Below, one piece after another: positions 1 to 12,113 of a stretch of 64,000 bases of DNA. Each line of letters starts with the position of its first letter. The stretch's first letter is position 1. The stretch is from Juglans regia (taxonomy: Eukaryota > Streptophyta > Magnoliopsida > Fagales > Juglandaceae), in NCBI RefSeq assembly GCF_001411555.2, contig NC_049901.1, positions 26,028,562-26,092,561 of the forward strand. Direction: 5' to 3'. The position numbers and the translations under genes are program-made. Under the pieces are notes generated by a model that ran no database searches, had not been told where the DNA came from, and worked only from the letters and a program-made list of their open reading frames with translations.

Positions 1-695
1 AAACTAGATCTCTATCCGAGACTATAGATTTAGGCAATCCATGGAGTTTAAAAACTCCAGAAAAGAAAACTTGTGCAACCTTAGTGGCTGTGTAAGGATG
101 TGATAAAGGAAAGAAATGAACAAACTTTGTTAACCTATCAATAACCACAAACACCACAGAATAGACGTTGGATGATGGCAACCCTTCCACAAAATCCATA
201 GAGATATCATGCCAAGGAAGATCTGGAACAGGTAATGGCTGTAGTAAGCCAGGATACTGCACATTTTCATGTTTATTAACTTGACAGATTTCACACTCTT
301 GCACTAGTTTCTTAATATCGCGCCTCATGCCTTCCCAAAAGAAATCCAACCTAGCCTTTTTAAGAGGTCTATGGTAGCCTACATGGCCTGCCTATGGGTT
401 ATTATGAATGAATTGCAAAATTTTTGCTTGGAAAGGTGAAGATGGTATCACAACCAATCTTCCCTACCTTAATAATAACCCTTGCTGCAAAGAATAGTAG
501 TGTTTAGGACCCTCTTGCCCTTGTTGTAACTTAGATAGAATCTCAGAAGTTTAGGGACACAAGGAGTAACTATTCTTAAGTTCCTCTATCCACAAAGGTG
601 TAGGGAAAGATATTAGAGCAACCGTGGCTAACTCTTCTTCATTTCCAATCAACTTGGAGATCCATTTTTGTTGTGCCTCACTCCACCGAGGGCAT
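1..695 (-). pseudogene. Ty3/gypsy (Reina-like) RNase H end and integrase fragment, broken
   Basis: Read on the minus strand, one frame gives the tail of RNase H, an H2C2 zinc-binding region (CEICQ is visible) and the first part of the integrase core, with the first catalytic Asp in ISMDFVEGLP and the second in IVSDRD. The window edge cuts it just after SDRD, so the catalytic Glu is not seen. The frame is interrupted by in-frame stops at 551-553, 464-466 and 392-394, and the RNase H side near 690 is frameshifted. The spelling YSVVFVVIDRLTKFVHF and HPYTATKVAQVFF is typical of Reina chromoviruses. This is a dead fragment; no protease or reverse transcriptase lies to its right. Confidence 0.85.
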
Positions 696-2396
696 CTTCA
701 AGTATATTATCATCTTCCTTCTGCAAACTGAGCCTTATAAATAACTTCACCCTCCTTTCCTCTCTTCACCTCACACCATCACTAAGTGTAGTACAGGTTC
801 TTGTGAGCAAAATATCCATAGATCCTTGAGAAGAGAGTGAACCCAAGAGGTTAGCCTAAGGCCCCTTGGAGAGTTGGTTTGTGTGAGCATCAAGGCTTTG
901 GTTTGGTGAGTAGATATTTCATACTCTTGCTATTATAAGTTAGATCATCATGTTAAGCTAATATTTAAATCATGAAACTGAGATTTGAGTTGAGTTTTAT
1001 GTGATATATTCTTGAAAGTGTGATTTTGGTACAATCTTGAGTATTTTATTTATAAGCTTGTGTTAATCTTGATATATGGCACTAACATATGTTAATATGG
1101 TGTTATGAACTTTGTTAAAGCTTGATTATGATGATCAAGAGTGTATATTTCAGAAAAACAGCATGTCATATTACGGATCTAGCTTAATATCTTAGTTGGA
1201 GCATGTAGCATGATTATCAGGTATAGGGTTTCAACATGATTGAAGTTCACCCCATCATATCTTGAGTTATTTACTTATTCATGCTTATTTACTAACTAGA
1301 CATAAGAACTTAGAATGTTAGAAAGTTGGAGTTCTTATTATTCATATGCAAAGGAAAAGGTAGAAACATCATGCTAAGTCTTGGTTTGTGATATATAGTT
1401 CTATGATGGTGATGGTCACGTCATATAACGATGATATGATTATGTATGACATGAATATAAGATGCTAGCATGTTAATAAGTGTTGATTTAGTGTTTTGAA
1501 TAAGTGTTAACGTTCATATCAAAATAACTCATTAAGATCATAGGCTTAAATCACACATATTGAAATTTGGTGTATTACATGTCTCGGGTTTGATGAGTTT
1601 TTAATGGTTGATGATTCATGTAATTCTAAGGTTAGAAATAGATTTAGAATAATAAATACCTGAGGTTTGTGAAGTTTTGTGAAATTTGGGACCGATAGTG
1701 AAAGCTTATGGTTATAACTGCAATTTCAGAATGTTTAAGGGCAGATTTGCAAATATTATTCTTCGCATGTTAAACTACGGAATTTTCATAATTCCTAACC
1801 TTAATATAGCTTTTATTTCAGCCACGACAATTTTTAGAACTAAAGGAGTTCCTAAGTTGGCCTCTAACTTACTCTTAGATAACATCTATATTTCATGTTA
1901 TAAATGTTATTTTTTATCATGAAATGTCATATGATATATGTCATAAGCATTCAGCCACTTACATGGTTACAAGTATGATGTGTTATGATTATATGTAACT
2001 TTTGCACAAAGCATGAAAATGTTATGATTACATGTCATGAAATATGTTTTTGTCACAAGCATAACATAAAAATATTTCATCACGACGATCCAATGCTAGG
2101 ATCGGGGATTATCCTAGTGAAACTCATTTTTCCAATTTGGAGTGTTAATAATGAAGTGAAGTTCCCTAGGTTGACAAAGAATACTCAACAGACTTCTAAT
2201 GAGATAAAAAAATCTCATAAGTGAAGTATTTGAACACCTCAACTGGTGGGTGCAACTCTGGCTCATGGTAATGGTTAATTCGAACCATCATGAGAATATC
2301 TCTAGCGTATTCACACACTAGATGTGATTACGAAACTAGTTGGTTATGACAGTCTAATGGGGATCTGTGAGGTGCCATACATATGATGTGACGCCT
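696..2396. other. Non-coding AT-rich stretch, LTR- or promoter-like
   Basis: No convincing coding region. It opens with a plus-strand TATA box followed by a pyrimidine-rich leader, then about 1.5 kb of AT-rich DNA rich in ATGAT and CATGATAT words. The layout resembles the U3-R-U5 of a long retrotransposon LTR, but I could not find matched ends. Short open frames at 1686-1922 and 1985-2224 have no recognisable protein features. Confidence 0.4.
736..743 (+). promoter_or_regulatory. TATA box (TATAAATA), LTR- or gene-like promoter
   Basis: TATAAATA is followed by a C/T-rich leader from about 745 to 785, as expected of a plant RNA polymerase II start region. No coding exon follows, so it is more likely an LTR promoter than a host gene promoter. 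Confidence 0.4.
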
Positions 2397-2929
2397 CCAA
2401 CTTCCGCTTGGGATCGGATGGATATCTGAAGTTTCGAGATGTGCAACACAAGGTTACCTGCGCCCGTTCATGACATATAAGATGCAATGTTCCTAACATG
2501 CATCTAGCATTATGCAATATTCGCAGCGGATAATTTTTTTCCTGAGCAATACTATGCACCAAACTTATAATATCCTAAATATTTAAAACATAACCCATAT
2601 ATACTTAACAAAATAAACATCCACAATTACATCATGGTCTCAGAAGACTGTAATCTCAAAACAACGGAGACCTAGTTCCATAATTACATTTCCAAAATAC
2701 ACCATTGGGCTAGTTCATTGAGTAACTTGCGTAACTCGACTAACAATGCCAAAATACTATCCAAAGACCTAACTATGGAGGCTGCAAGCTCCGCGTTGTA
2801 TCTACGGCGTCTAGTCAAGCTCCTCCAGTCTGCCAGTGTCTGTTCACTGCTATGATCTTGACACATCACCTACCATTTAGGAGGAATGGTAGTTGGGACT
2901 GCCACGGTGTGATTTGATTACAAATCTCA

Positions 2930-3360
2930 ACAAGTTAATAGAAAACTTGCACACATGTTAATGATGCATGCATGGCAGTAAAAGAATGAATGCATAATTA
3001 AAGTCGTAAGTAAGCATAGCATAACTTCACATATAGCATGACATAAATGACATAATTTGAACTGAAACTTAGCTTGACATGACATGACATAACATGAGCG
3101 TGAACTTGAAACGTAACATAGACTTGAAACATAGCATGAACGTGAACATACATAATTTGAACATGAATTTGAACATAACATGAATCTGAGCATCACATGA
3201 TATAAACGTGAACTTGAAATGTAATATGAATGTGAACGTGACATAACATGAACGTGAACATAACCTGACATGAACGTAAACTTGAAGTATGATATGGAAT
3301 TGAAATATAACATGAACGTGAGCATACATAACATGAACATGAACTTGAACATACATGAAT
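2930..3360. repeat. Degenerate short tandem repeats (ACATGAACGTGAACTTGAA type)
   Basis: About 20-bp words built from ACATGA, ACGTGAAC and TTGAA recur imperfectly. Open frames on the minus strand here (repetitive Met, His, Val, Phe, Ser) are products of the repeat, not genes. Confidence 0.65.
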
Positions 3361-3479
3361 TTAGGATCTTATTCAATAGAGTTAATTAATAAAAGTGGCG
3401 ATACGGGTGCTACACGGGTTCTCTTGAGCTGTGTGTCCCTGCCGATTATCGCATCACAACACAAGTGTCTATACCAGTT

Positions 3480-3660
3480 GTGAGTGCGTTAATACGTACT
3501 CCACAATTGCTGTGGTCCCACGTATTCTACGTGTCATAATTGTTATGTCTTACGTTATATATGCTCTTCACAGTTGTTGTGGCCCCATACTTCATGCTCC
3601 ACAATTGTTGTGACCCCATGAATTGTTTGTGCTACACTTACTGTGGACACACGTAACATA
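3480..3660. repeat. Degenerate CACAATTGTTGTGGCCCCA repeats
   Basis: Four or five imperfect copies of a partly palindromic word (CCACAATTGCTGTGG and CCACAATTGTTGTGA) spaced about 45-60 bp apart. Confidence 0.55.
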
Positions 3661-3839
3661 AAGTGTGGCTCCATCGGCGTTAGTGTTTGGCGTGCTCCGA
3701 TGACTAGCTAGTTAGGCCCCATTCGCAACATGTTGACTATACTTTGTCAACCTAGAGAATTTCACACCTATTTAGGCACTCCAGCGTGAACAAACGAGTT
3801 CCACTAGGATATTACCCTATCCTAGCGCTTAGGGTCGTG

Positions 3840-4245
3840 ATTGACATGAATAACTTAACTGGCATACATGACATGAACGAGACATAAAAGAAAAAAGTCC
3901 TGACATAGCGTAACGTGACATGAATGTAAGATGACAGACATGACATACTTTGAGACATAAATATAACAAACAACATTTCATAACATGACATACATGTAAC
4001 AGACAATATTTCATAACATGACATACCATGTAACTGACAACATTTTGTAACATGGCGTAACATGTGACAGTGAATATTACGTGACATGACATACATGTAA
4101 CAAATGGCATATGTAATGTGACATACTTGCAACAAATAGTAACATGAAACAGAATATATTGTGTAATAGATAAGATTTTCGTGACAGAATAATTCGTGTA
4201 ATAGATGACATGGCCTGGCATGACATATATAACAACATAGGAACA
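3840..4245. repeat. Degenerate ACATGACATACATGTAACAG tandem repeats
   Basis: About ten imperfect units of roughly 35-45 bp, each containing CATAACATGACATACATGTAAC or a variant. Two overlapping minus-strand frames exist only because the repeat lacks stops. Confidence 0.65.
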
Positions 4246-6029
4246 TAAACTATAGTTTCCTTACCGATCACATATACACAGTAAACTGATAGAAAGTTAA
4301 GATCTAACTTACATTGATCGTCGTGTTCTACAAGAATAAAGTGTGAAACACAAGGAACTGTAAGAGGGTATTCTAAAAGCTAGAAATTTAATTACTAACA
4401 ATTAAAAATGTGAAAAAGGACAACTTAAAGTAAAATTACCATTTTATCCTCTACATGTGGGTAAATGACAATTTTACTCATAACTTAAGGATTTCACATC
4501 CTAACTCTAAAAATTACCAAAATGTACATTCCTCGTGTAAATTATGTCCTAAACTCAAATATCAATTCAGAAAAATTTAAAACTATTCACAACTATGGAA
4601 AGCTCACAATCGCCGAAACATTCATAGGTCATATCTCTTGATTTTGGTTGCAATTTCTTTCATCTTCAAAACCCACGATTAAACCAAAATTTTGTAACAC
4701 GGATCTTCCTATCCTAAGTTTAAAAATACACTTAAAATATCCATTAATAAAAGCTAATCATCAACACTAAACTTTTTTGTAAAAAGACCCAAACATTTTA
4801 ATAAAAAGTAAACCCTTAAATCACAAGTTTCGGCCTTAATAAAAACATCTCTAAGAATTCCAAAACAATCAAATCTTACTTCTAACATATTCATAACATC
4901 ATCCTAAGATCAACCATGATTTAAATCATCAAACAAAAGTCACCAAAATCACAAAACAACACTTGGAGTTTTTGGTTTTACACTTGGTCCAAAAACAGAA
5001 AACTTTTCTCTCAACTAACTTTGATCAATCTCTTGCTCCTTGGCTTAAAGACATGTGATCTTCAAAATCAAACATCATATGGTTTAAAAAATGTGTCATA
5101 AAGAAGATCCAACCATCAAACTTAAAATCACATGGATAAAACTCAATAAAACATGGATCTAATCCAAAAACATCAAATCTTAGGTCTAACTGAAATCCTC
5201 ATGCAAAGAAAACTCATATCTATAAATCTAATACCAAATATCTTCAAAATAGTATCCTAACATGTATATAAGAGGCTTAGGATCATCACATAAAAATATC
5301 AAAGCCTTTGGAATAAGATTAAACCACGAAATACTCAAACTTTCCCAAAACAAAAACTGTTTTTTCACTTCCTATTTTCAAGTTTCTAGATCTAAGGAAA
5401 TCTATCATCAAAAGCTTTAGTCATGCAATAATACCTCAATGAACATTCATAAACACATGCTAACAACACTCCATAAAATTTTCGGACCAAGATATTTCCA
5501 TTAGCTTGGTCAAGAATTCTAAAACATAACATACTCTCCAAATTCACGCCCAGAATGACCTTTGAATGGTTAAAAATACTTTTGATTGACCAATGAGTAT
5601 GGAATGATACTAAATAAGATATCCACAGAAAATAAACTCCAAGATGAACAACTTTTGTGAATGAGTCATCGTGAGAAAATATATACAAGGGGTCTAAAAT
5701 CTCCACACAAAAAGACCCAGGAATCTGCCTGAGAGAGCTCTTTTGAGTTTCTCTCTAAGAACAGGGTGAAGAAGTGATGAAAGTGAGTGAAATGTGTCTT
5801 GCACGACTTTAGACTTCTGGAGGGGGAAGTTATAGGCTTGAATGACCCTTGATTGGAGGTGGCTATGTGACATAAAGTGGAGGACAGCCTGCAGCGGCAG
5901 TGAGATATGGAGGTGCAGCCAATGGCACTATTGGGTGCAGCCAATGGCAGTGGATGATCTGCCATGCAGGAGAGGAAACTTCTTCAAGAAAATTTGCCAA
6001 GGTGGCCAAATTCGTGGGCCTTGGTGGGC

Positions 6030-6966
6030 CCCAACCCCTAACCAATCAGAGCACCTCTTATTTTTTCCACTTTAACCTTTCTTAGTAGAAAACCAATTGA
6101 GGGCAATGTGGCAAAGTTAAGAGATGGATCACTTTGCCCTTCCTTGGTAGAAAACCAATTGAGGGCAAAGTGGCAAAGTTAAGAGGTTGGAGTTTTTCGC
6201 TCGCGAGCTTCCTGTGGAACTACAATGACCTTGTGGTATGTATGCTCAAACACCGGGCCAGTCAGAGGAGCACCCATTATTTTTACCACTTTGCATTTCC
6301 TTAGCAGAAACCAATTGACAGCAAAGTGGCAAAGTTAAGAGGCTGGAATTTTTCACTCGCGGGCTTCTTATGATACTACCGTGACCTTATGGTATGTATG
6401 CCCCAACCCTAGACCAATCGTAACACCCCTTATTATTACCACTTCACCTTTCCTTAGTAGAAAACCAATTGAGGGCAAAGTGGCAAAGTTAAGAGGTTGG
6501 AGTTTTTCGCTCGCGAGCTTCCTATGGTACTACCAAGATGTTGTGGTAAGTATGCCCCAACTCTGGGCCAATCGGAGCACCTCTTATTTTTACCACTTTG
6601 CCATTTCTTAATTGAAAACCAATTGAGGGCAAAGTGGCAAAGTGATGAGGTTTGAGTTTTTTGCTCACGTGCTTCCTACGGTAATACCAAGACCTTGTTG
6701 TATGTATGCCCCAACCCCTGGCCAATCAGAGCACCTCTTATTTTCACCACTTTGCCCTTCCTTAATATAAAACCAATTGAGGGCGAAGTTGCAAAATTAA
6801 GAGGCGGAGTATTTTGCTTGTGAGCTTCCTATGGTACTACCATGCCCTTGTGGTATGTATGCCCCATCCCCAGGCCAATCAGAGCATCTCTTATTTTTAC
6901 CACTTTGCCCTTCCTTACTAGGAAACCAATTGAGGGCAAAGTGGCAAAGTTAAGAGGTTGGAGCTC
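6030..6966. repeat. Satellite array, ~154-bp monomers (left part)
   Basis: The landmark AACCAATT recurs at 6091, 6153, 6309, 6463, 6617, 6771 and 6924. Apart from the first, shortened interval (62 bp), spacing is 153-156 bp. Each monomer contains CCACTTTGCCCTTCCTTAG, AACCAATTGAGGGCAAAGTG and TTTTTCGCTCGCGAGCTTCC. The array is interrupted at 6967 by retrotransposon copy A and resumes at 12765. Confidence 0.93.
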
Positions 6967-7697
6967 TGATGGGAACCAATGTGGGCCTAGTCATAAATAT
7001 ATGTTGCAAGTTCCAGATGAGCCAAATAAAAGTTCAAGGGCTTAAATGATGAAGATTCAGCTTTGATTCATTTGATAAGCTATGAAAAGGGCAAAAACAT
7101 GACTTAAAGGCTTTGGGCACTTGAAGGCTTTCAACTAATTTAATTCATTTAAAGAAATTATTTTATTCGTTTAGACTAATTGGGTTTATTATGGGAAGCA
7201 CTTAAGGGGGCCTATGCAAGGGCATGTTGGGAAAGTTATTATTTTATTGAACTAGGGTTAGGGTTACTGTAGCCAAGTTACTGTAGCGATATACTGTAGC
7301 CGCGACACTGTTCACTCAGGGATATTTTTGGAAGATGGGGCAATATTTTGACTAGAGTTTTAATTAGGTTTTGGTTTAAATACTCTTTGTAGCCTCATTT
7401 TAATCAGTTTATGAAATTTGATGAATTTGTTCATTGTGGGTTGATATCTCCTCTTGTTCTTAATTGAACTTCTGAACTTATCAAAGGTAAATTACAACGT
7501 TTGTGGCGTTCCACCTTTGTAATATGGGTTCTTGAGACAGGTTCTTCAATGGGTCTAGATTTTAATATAATCTAGGTTCTTGAAACGAGTTCTCATCGGG
7601 TCTAGATTCTCCATCCATTGACTAGATTTTGGCTTTCTTGGGGAGTTTTCAAATTGATTGTGGGTTTAAGGGATTCCATTCCCGCGGGTTCATATCA
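6967..7697 (+). repeat. 5' LTR of copy A
   Basis: TG...CA ends; contains repeated TTACTGTAGC words and GGGTCTAGATTTTAATATAATC near the 3' part. This is the short LTR subtype, which lacks the ~70-bp polyprotein C-terminal segment found in copies E and F. Confidence 0.9.
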
Positions 7698-7699
7698 TT

Positions 7700-7711
7700 T
7701 GGTATCAGAGC
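7700..7711 (+). promoter_or_regulatory. Primer-binding site (initiator Met-tRNA)
   Basis: TGGTATCAGAGC lies 2 nt after the 5' LTR end. It is complementary to the 3' end of plant initiator tRNA-Met, the usual minus-strand DNA primer of plant LTR retrotransposons. Confidence 0.92.
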
Positions 7712-7777
7712 AAGGTTTGCAATCAGGTCTGATTCTATCTTTTAATTATTGTATCATTAATTTAATTCTAGGGCTTC

Positions 7778-8499
7778 TGATATGAACCCGCGGGAAAGGA
7801 ATCCCTCGAACCTACAATCAATTTGAAAACTCCCCAAGAAAGCCAAAATCAAGCCAATGGATGGAGAACCTAGACCCGATGAGAACTCGTTTCAAAATCC
7901 TAGATTATATTAAAATCTAGACCCATTGAAGAACCCGTCTCAAGAACCCAGATTACAAAGGAGGAACGCCACAAGAGTTGTGATTTACCTTTGATAAGTT
8001 CAAAAGTTCAATTAAGAACAAGAGGAGTAAAACTCAACTCACAATGAATAAATTCATCAAATTTCATAAAAACTTCTGAAAATGAGGCTACAAAGAGAAT
8101 TTAAATCAAAACCTAATTAAAACCCTAGCTAAAATAGTCTCTTTTACCCAAAACGCTGTTGGATGAATAGTGCCACAGCTACAGTGTCGTGGCTACAGTA
8201 ACGCTACAGTAACCTCTTGAAACCCTAGTTCAATAAAATAATAACTTTTCCAACATGCCCTTAAGTCCTTCCCGTAATAAACCCAATTATTCTAAAGTAA
8301 TAAACAAGTCATTTAAATGAATTAAATAAATTGAAAGCTTTCAAGTTCCCAAAGCCTTTAAGTCATGTTGTTGCCCTTTCCATAGCTTATCAAATGAATT
8401 AAAACTGAATCTTCATCCTTTAAGCCCTAGAACTTTTTAATTGACTCATCTGGAACTTGCAACATATCTTTAAGACTAGACCCACCTTGGTTCCCATCA
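7778..8499 (-). mobile_element. Solo LTR inserted in copy A leader, inverted
   Basis: A 722-bp LTR of the same family in reverse orientation (TGATATGAACC...CCCATCA), flanked by a perfect 5-bp duplication GCTTC (7773-7777 and 8500-8504). Copy F (about 23325-23350) shows the unoccupied site, reading AGGGCTTCATTG. No internal region remains, so it is the product of LTR-LTR recombination after insertion. Confidence 0.93.
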
Positions 8500-8751
8500 G
8501 CTTCATTGTTCTAGGGTTGCAAAAAAATATAAACAAAAAGTAGGCTATCGAAATTCTTAGGGTTTTGGGTTTGGCTGAAATTTGCATCACCTAGGGTTTG
8601 AAAATTCTAGGGTTTCCTGCATCTCTAAGTTTATCAGTTGCTTGGAGTGCCATTCCATTGATTCTCTTCTACTTCATTGTCAATTCTTGTGTGCTTGAAT
8701 TCAATTGCTTTATTTTCACAATTTTATATTGCTGTTTGTGATTGAATTAGA

Positions 8752-8860
8752 GAAAAGAAAAGAAAAGAAAAGAAAAGAAACGAAAGGAAAAGAAAGAAGA
8801 GAAAAGAAAGGAAAAAAAAAGAAAAGAAAATTCGAAGAAAAAAAGAAAATGTAGCATATT
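8752..8860 (+). repeat. GAAAA-rich tract in retrotransposon leader
   Basis: An imperfect AAAAG repeat conserved at the same place in copies C (about 15693), F (about 23590), G (about 28180, as CTTTT) and H (about 29365, as CTTTT), with different lengths in each. Confidence 0.8.
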
Positions 8861-9243
8861 CAAATGTTGATACATAGTTACAACAAAGAGAAAGAAATTA
8901 TTCAGGAGGTGAATACATCTTAGTAATTGGTAACTTGTTTTATAGTTACTCTTTCTCTCGTATAAATTCCTTGAGTCTCGTATCATTTTATTCATTCCTT
9001 ATTTCTTTGATCTATATTACTGGTTGGAATAATACAAGGTTGTATTGTCTTGATTTAGTTCAACTAGTTCTTAAAGAACTTGAGCGGGAAAACTATTGAG
9101 ATAAAAGGCAGGAGAGTGTGAGACTATTATTAGAAAAAAAGCCATTAAGAGTGAAACACGAGTAGAGTGTCATTATTTGAGTGTAAACACATAAGGGAGT
9201 GTGTGAGGTTTTCCACTAACATTCTTTTGTGCAACACTTTACA

Positions 9244-10524
9244 ATGTCTCACTGGAGTGGCTCTTTACCAAAGGGGAGGGAAGATAACTCATCCTTTGTG
9301 TTGCAAGCCATGCAACAACAGTTTGAGCGGTTGAACTTGGTACTAGGTGAAGTGATGGATAGTATGGATCATCAAGAAGCAGTGATTAGAAATCTGCAAG
9401 GTGGGAGAGATAGGAGGCGACGTGAGCCTAGTATTGAGAATGGGTATGAGAATGGAGAGTATGGTGAGGATGAGTAAGACCTAACATCTGAAGTTGGATT
9501 GGGTAGACATAGAGGGGTTGGGTGTGGAAGAGGACTTAGGGTAAACTCAGGGGGTGGAGCTGGAGTAGATAAGAACTTTGGGAGCATCAAAATGAAAATA
9601 CCATCATTCCAAGGTAGAACTGACCCTGAAGTTTATTTAGAGTAGGAGAAAAAAATAGAGTTGATATTTGATTGCCATAATTATTCAGAGAAGAAAAAAG
9701 TGAAGTTGGCGGTATTTGAATTCACTAATTATGCTAGTATTTGGTGGGACCAATTAGTGGTCAATAGGAGGAGGAATTTTGAGAGGCCTATAGAAACTTG
9801 GAGAGAGTTGAAACATATCATGAGGTGGAGATTTGTACCTAGTCACTACTATAGAAACCTCTACCAAAAACTACAAAATCTTTCACAAGGGTCTAGGAGT
9901 GTAGAGGATTACCATAAGGAGATGGAGGTGGTTATGATTCGGGCTAATGTAGTGGAGGATCGGGAGGCCACAATGACAAGATTTTTGAGTAGGTTGAATA
10001 GGGAGATAGCCAATGTAGTTAAGTTGCAATATTATGTGGAGGTAGAGGATATGGTGCACATGGCTATGAAGGTGGAGAGACGGCTAAAAGGAAAGGGTAC
10101 ATCAAGGTATACTTCGGTTTCTAATACTCCTTGCAAATCAAAGTGGGACAAAAATGATCAAGCTGTAACAAAGGGGACGACCGAACCACCTAAGGGAAAA
10201 GATTTGGGGGAGGCTGAAATCTCAACAAAAAAAGAGAATGAGTTGAAAAATAATTGTGAGGCCGAGAGTTCAAAAAAAGAGGAGAGTGAAAGAAAAACAG
10301 AGAGTGAAAAGAACAAAGAGAGTGAGAGGAAAAAAGAGAATGAGGTCAAAAGATCAAAAGAAAGTGAGAGAGAAAAAGAAAATAGAGAGGTGGTTGAGAG
10401 TCAAGAAAAAAGAGTGGAGCTACTAGAAGAAAAAGAAAGAGAGATTGCAGAGACAAACAGAAAGACAAAAGTGAGTTTTTATGCTAAGGCAAACTTTTAT
10501 ACTAACGAATTTAACGACTCTTTG
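9244..10524 (+). pseudogene. gag-like region of copy A with charged linker
   Basis: Starts ATGTCTCACTGG and encodes the family gag: an N-terminal coiled region (QAMQQQFERLNLVLGEV), then the retrotransposon gag core with YASIWWDQLV, RRNFERPIETW and QNLSQGSRSVEDYHKEME. A stretch dominated by Lys, Glu and Ser follows (about 10220-10470) where a CCHC zinc knuckle would be expected; none is seen. Two in-frame stops break it: TAA at 9475-9477 and a TAG near 9643 where copy F has Trp. The rest stays open to 10524, where a solo LTR splits the frame. Gag forms the particle shell that packages retrotransposon RNA; this copy cannot make a full one. Confidence 0.85.
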
Positions 10525-11235
10525 TGATAGGAACCAAGGTGAGCCTAGTCTTAAAGATATGATGCAAGTTCCAGATGGGACAAATACAAGTGCAAGGGCT
10601 TAAAGGATGAAGATTCAGCTTTGGCTCATTTGATAAGCTATGGAAAGGGCAACAACATGACTTAAAGACTTTGGGCACTTGAAGGCTTTCAATTTATTTA
10701 ATTCATTTAAATGACTTATTTATTAGTTTAGAATAATTGGGTTTATTACGGGAATGACTTAAGGGTGCCTATGCAAGGGCATATTGGGAAAGTTATTATT
10801 TTATTGAACTAAGGTTTCAAGAGGTTACTGTAGCCGCGACACTGTTCATCCAGGGGTGTTTTGGGTAAAAGGGACTTTATTCTAGTTAGGGTTTTAATTA
10901 GGTTTTGGTTTAAATACTCTTTGTAGCCTCATTTTCAGAAGTTTTATGAAATTTGATGAATTTGTTCATTGTGAGTTGAGTTTCTCTCCTCTTGTTCTTA
11001 ATTGAACTTTTGAACTTATCAAAGGTAAATCACAACCTTTGTGGCGTTCCTCCTTTGTAATCTGGGTTCTTGAGACGGGTTCTTCCGTGGGTATAGATTT
11101 TAATATAATCTAGGTTCTTGAAACGAGTTCTCATCGGGTCTAGGTTCTCCATCCATTGACTTGATTTTGGCTTTCTTGGGGAGTTTTCAAATTGACTGTG
11201 GGTTCAAGGGATTTCATTCCCGCAGGTTCATATCA
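10525..11235 (+). mobile_element. Solo LTR splitting the copy A open frame
   Basis: A 711-bp LTR, same orientation (TGATAGGAACC...CATATCA), with a perfect 5-bp duplication CTTTG (10520-10524 and 11236-11240). The insertion plus duplication adds 716 bp, and the frames on either side were one continuous frame before it, as in copy F. Confidence 0.93.
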
Positions 11236-11240
11236 CTTTG

Positions 11241-12113
11241 CTTAGTGTTGTTGGTTCTTTGTTGCAGGGATATGAGGTCGTGATTCCTAGTGGTGTGTTT
11301 AGTGGATTGCCACCTATTAGGGTGATAGAGCACTACATTGATTTTGTGCCAAGTGCGACAATTCCTAACCGACCTTTATTTGAAGAACATGAGTCATTGA
11401 CACACTTAAATGGACAAGGTAAGTTGTTGAGTAGAATACATGCTAAGTGGGAGGATTGTATTGAGACTTTTTCTCATGTATTCAAATACACACAAGGTAT
11501 GACAAATTTTGTGATTGATGCTTTAGCAGGAAGGTATGTCCTTGTTTTCATTTTAGATGCAAGATTGTTGAGACTTGAATATGATAAGGAATTGCATGCT
11601 AATAATGATGACTTTGCTAGTGTGTATGGAACAAGTGAGAAAGCATCGTTCGGTAAGTTCTATAAACTAGATTGGTATTTGTTTAGACAGAATAGATTTT
11701 GTGAGCCTACTAGTTTTATGCATAAGTTGCTTGTGTGTAATAAACATGGTGGTTTGTTGGGTAACATTAGTGTAAGGAAGACTTTCAATGTGTTGCATGA
11801 ATGTTTGCGGGAGTATCATTTTCCTTTCATTGAGTTTGATTATAATTGGAGTGGTCATTTTGGTATAAATAAGATTTTAAACATGTTGCATGAACGTTTG
11901 TGGGAGCATCATTTGCCATTCAATGACTTGAACAAATTAATGATAATGAAATTAATGATAATGTTACTAACATTTTTCCTTTTGATCCAGGTGGAGATTC
12001 GAGGTCGAATCCTTTTGAGGAGAGGGGGAATGATGGGAACCAAGGTGGGCCTAGTCTTAAAGATATGTTGCAAGTTCCAGATGAGCCAAATACATGTTCA
12101 AGGGCGTAAATGA
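11241..12113 (+). pseudogene. Reverse transcriptase stub fused to collapsed integrase, copy A
   Basis: Continues the gag frame after the solo LTR. Residues resembling the start of a Ty3 reverse transcriptase domain (GLPPIRVIEHYIDFVP, ATIPNRP) are followed directly by pieces of the RNase H-integrase junction ([32 protein letters not shown]) and two copies of the 15-residue [13 protein letters not shown] type unit. The frame runs into the 3' LTR. The catalytic parts of reverse transcriptase, RNase H and integrase are absent, so no enzyme activity is expected. It starts in the LTR duplication and has no ATG of its own. Confidence 0.85.
12017..12030 (+). promoter_or_regulatory. Polypurine tract of copy A
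   Basis: GAGGAGAGGGGGAA immediately precedes the 3' LTR start TGATGGG, the expected plus-strand DNA primer. The same tract precedes the LTRs at 14638 and 26588. Confidence 0.88.

Larger units (their letters stand above)
2397..5990 (-). repeat. LTR-like non-coding sequence, minus orientation
   Basis: It begins TGTGACGCC, resembling the TGTGGCGCC terminus of the two minus-strand LTRs at 45015 and 51231, and shares their CGCAGCGGAT word about 140 bp in. Toward 5700-5850 the minus strand reads as a C/T-rich LTR leader. The right terminus could not be identified; the ~154-bp satellite begins near 6030, so the LTR may be truncated there. Outside the tandem repeats listed separately, 4270-5990 is AT-rich with no coding signal. 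A GTGCAGCCAATGG direct repeat near 5911-5950 carries two CCAAT boxes. Confidence 0.35.

Noticed and set aside
2927..4271. Several overlapping minus-strand open frames rich in Met, His, Val, Phe and Ser
   Set aside because: They are read-through of degenerate ACATGA-type tandem repeats; several overlap in different frames with the same composition.
7700..7711. tRNA-Met-like sequence
   Set aside because: Only 12 nt complementary to the tRNA 3' end, placed exactly as a retrotransposon primer site; there is no tRNA gene.
8747..8995. Phe/Leu/Ser-rich minus-strand frames over the GAAAA tracts (also 15691 and 23474)
   Set aside because: Translation of a simple AAAAG repeat.
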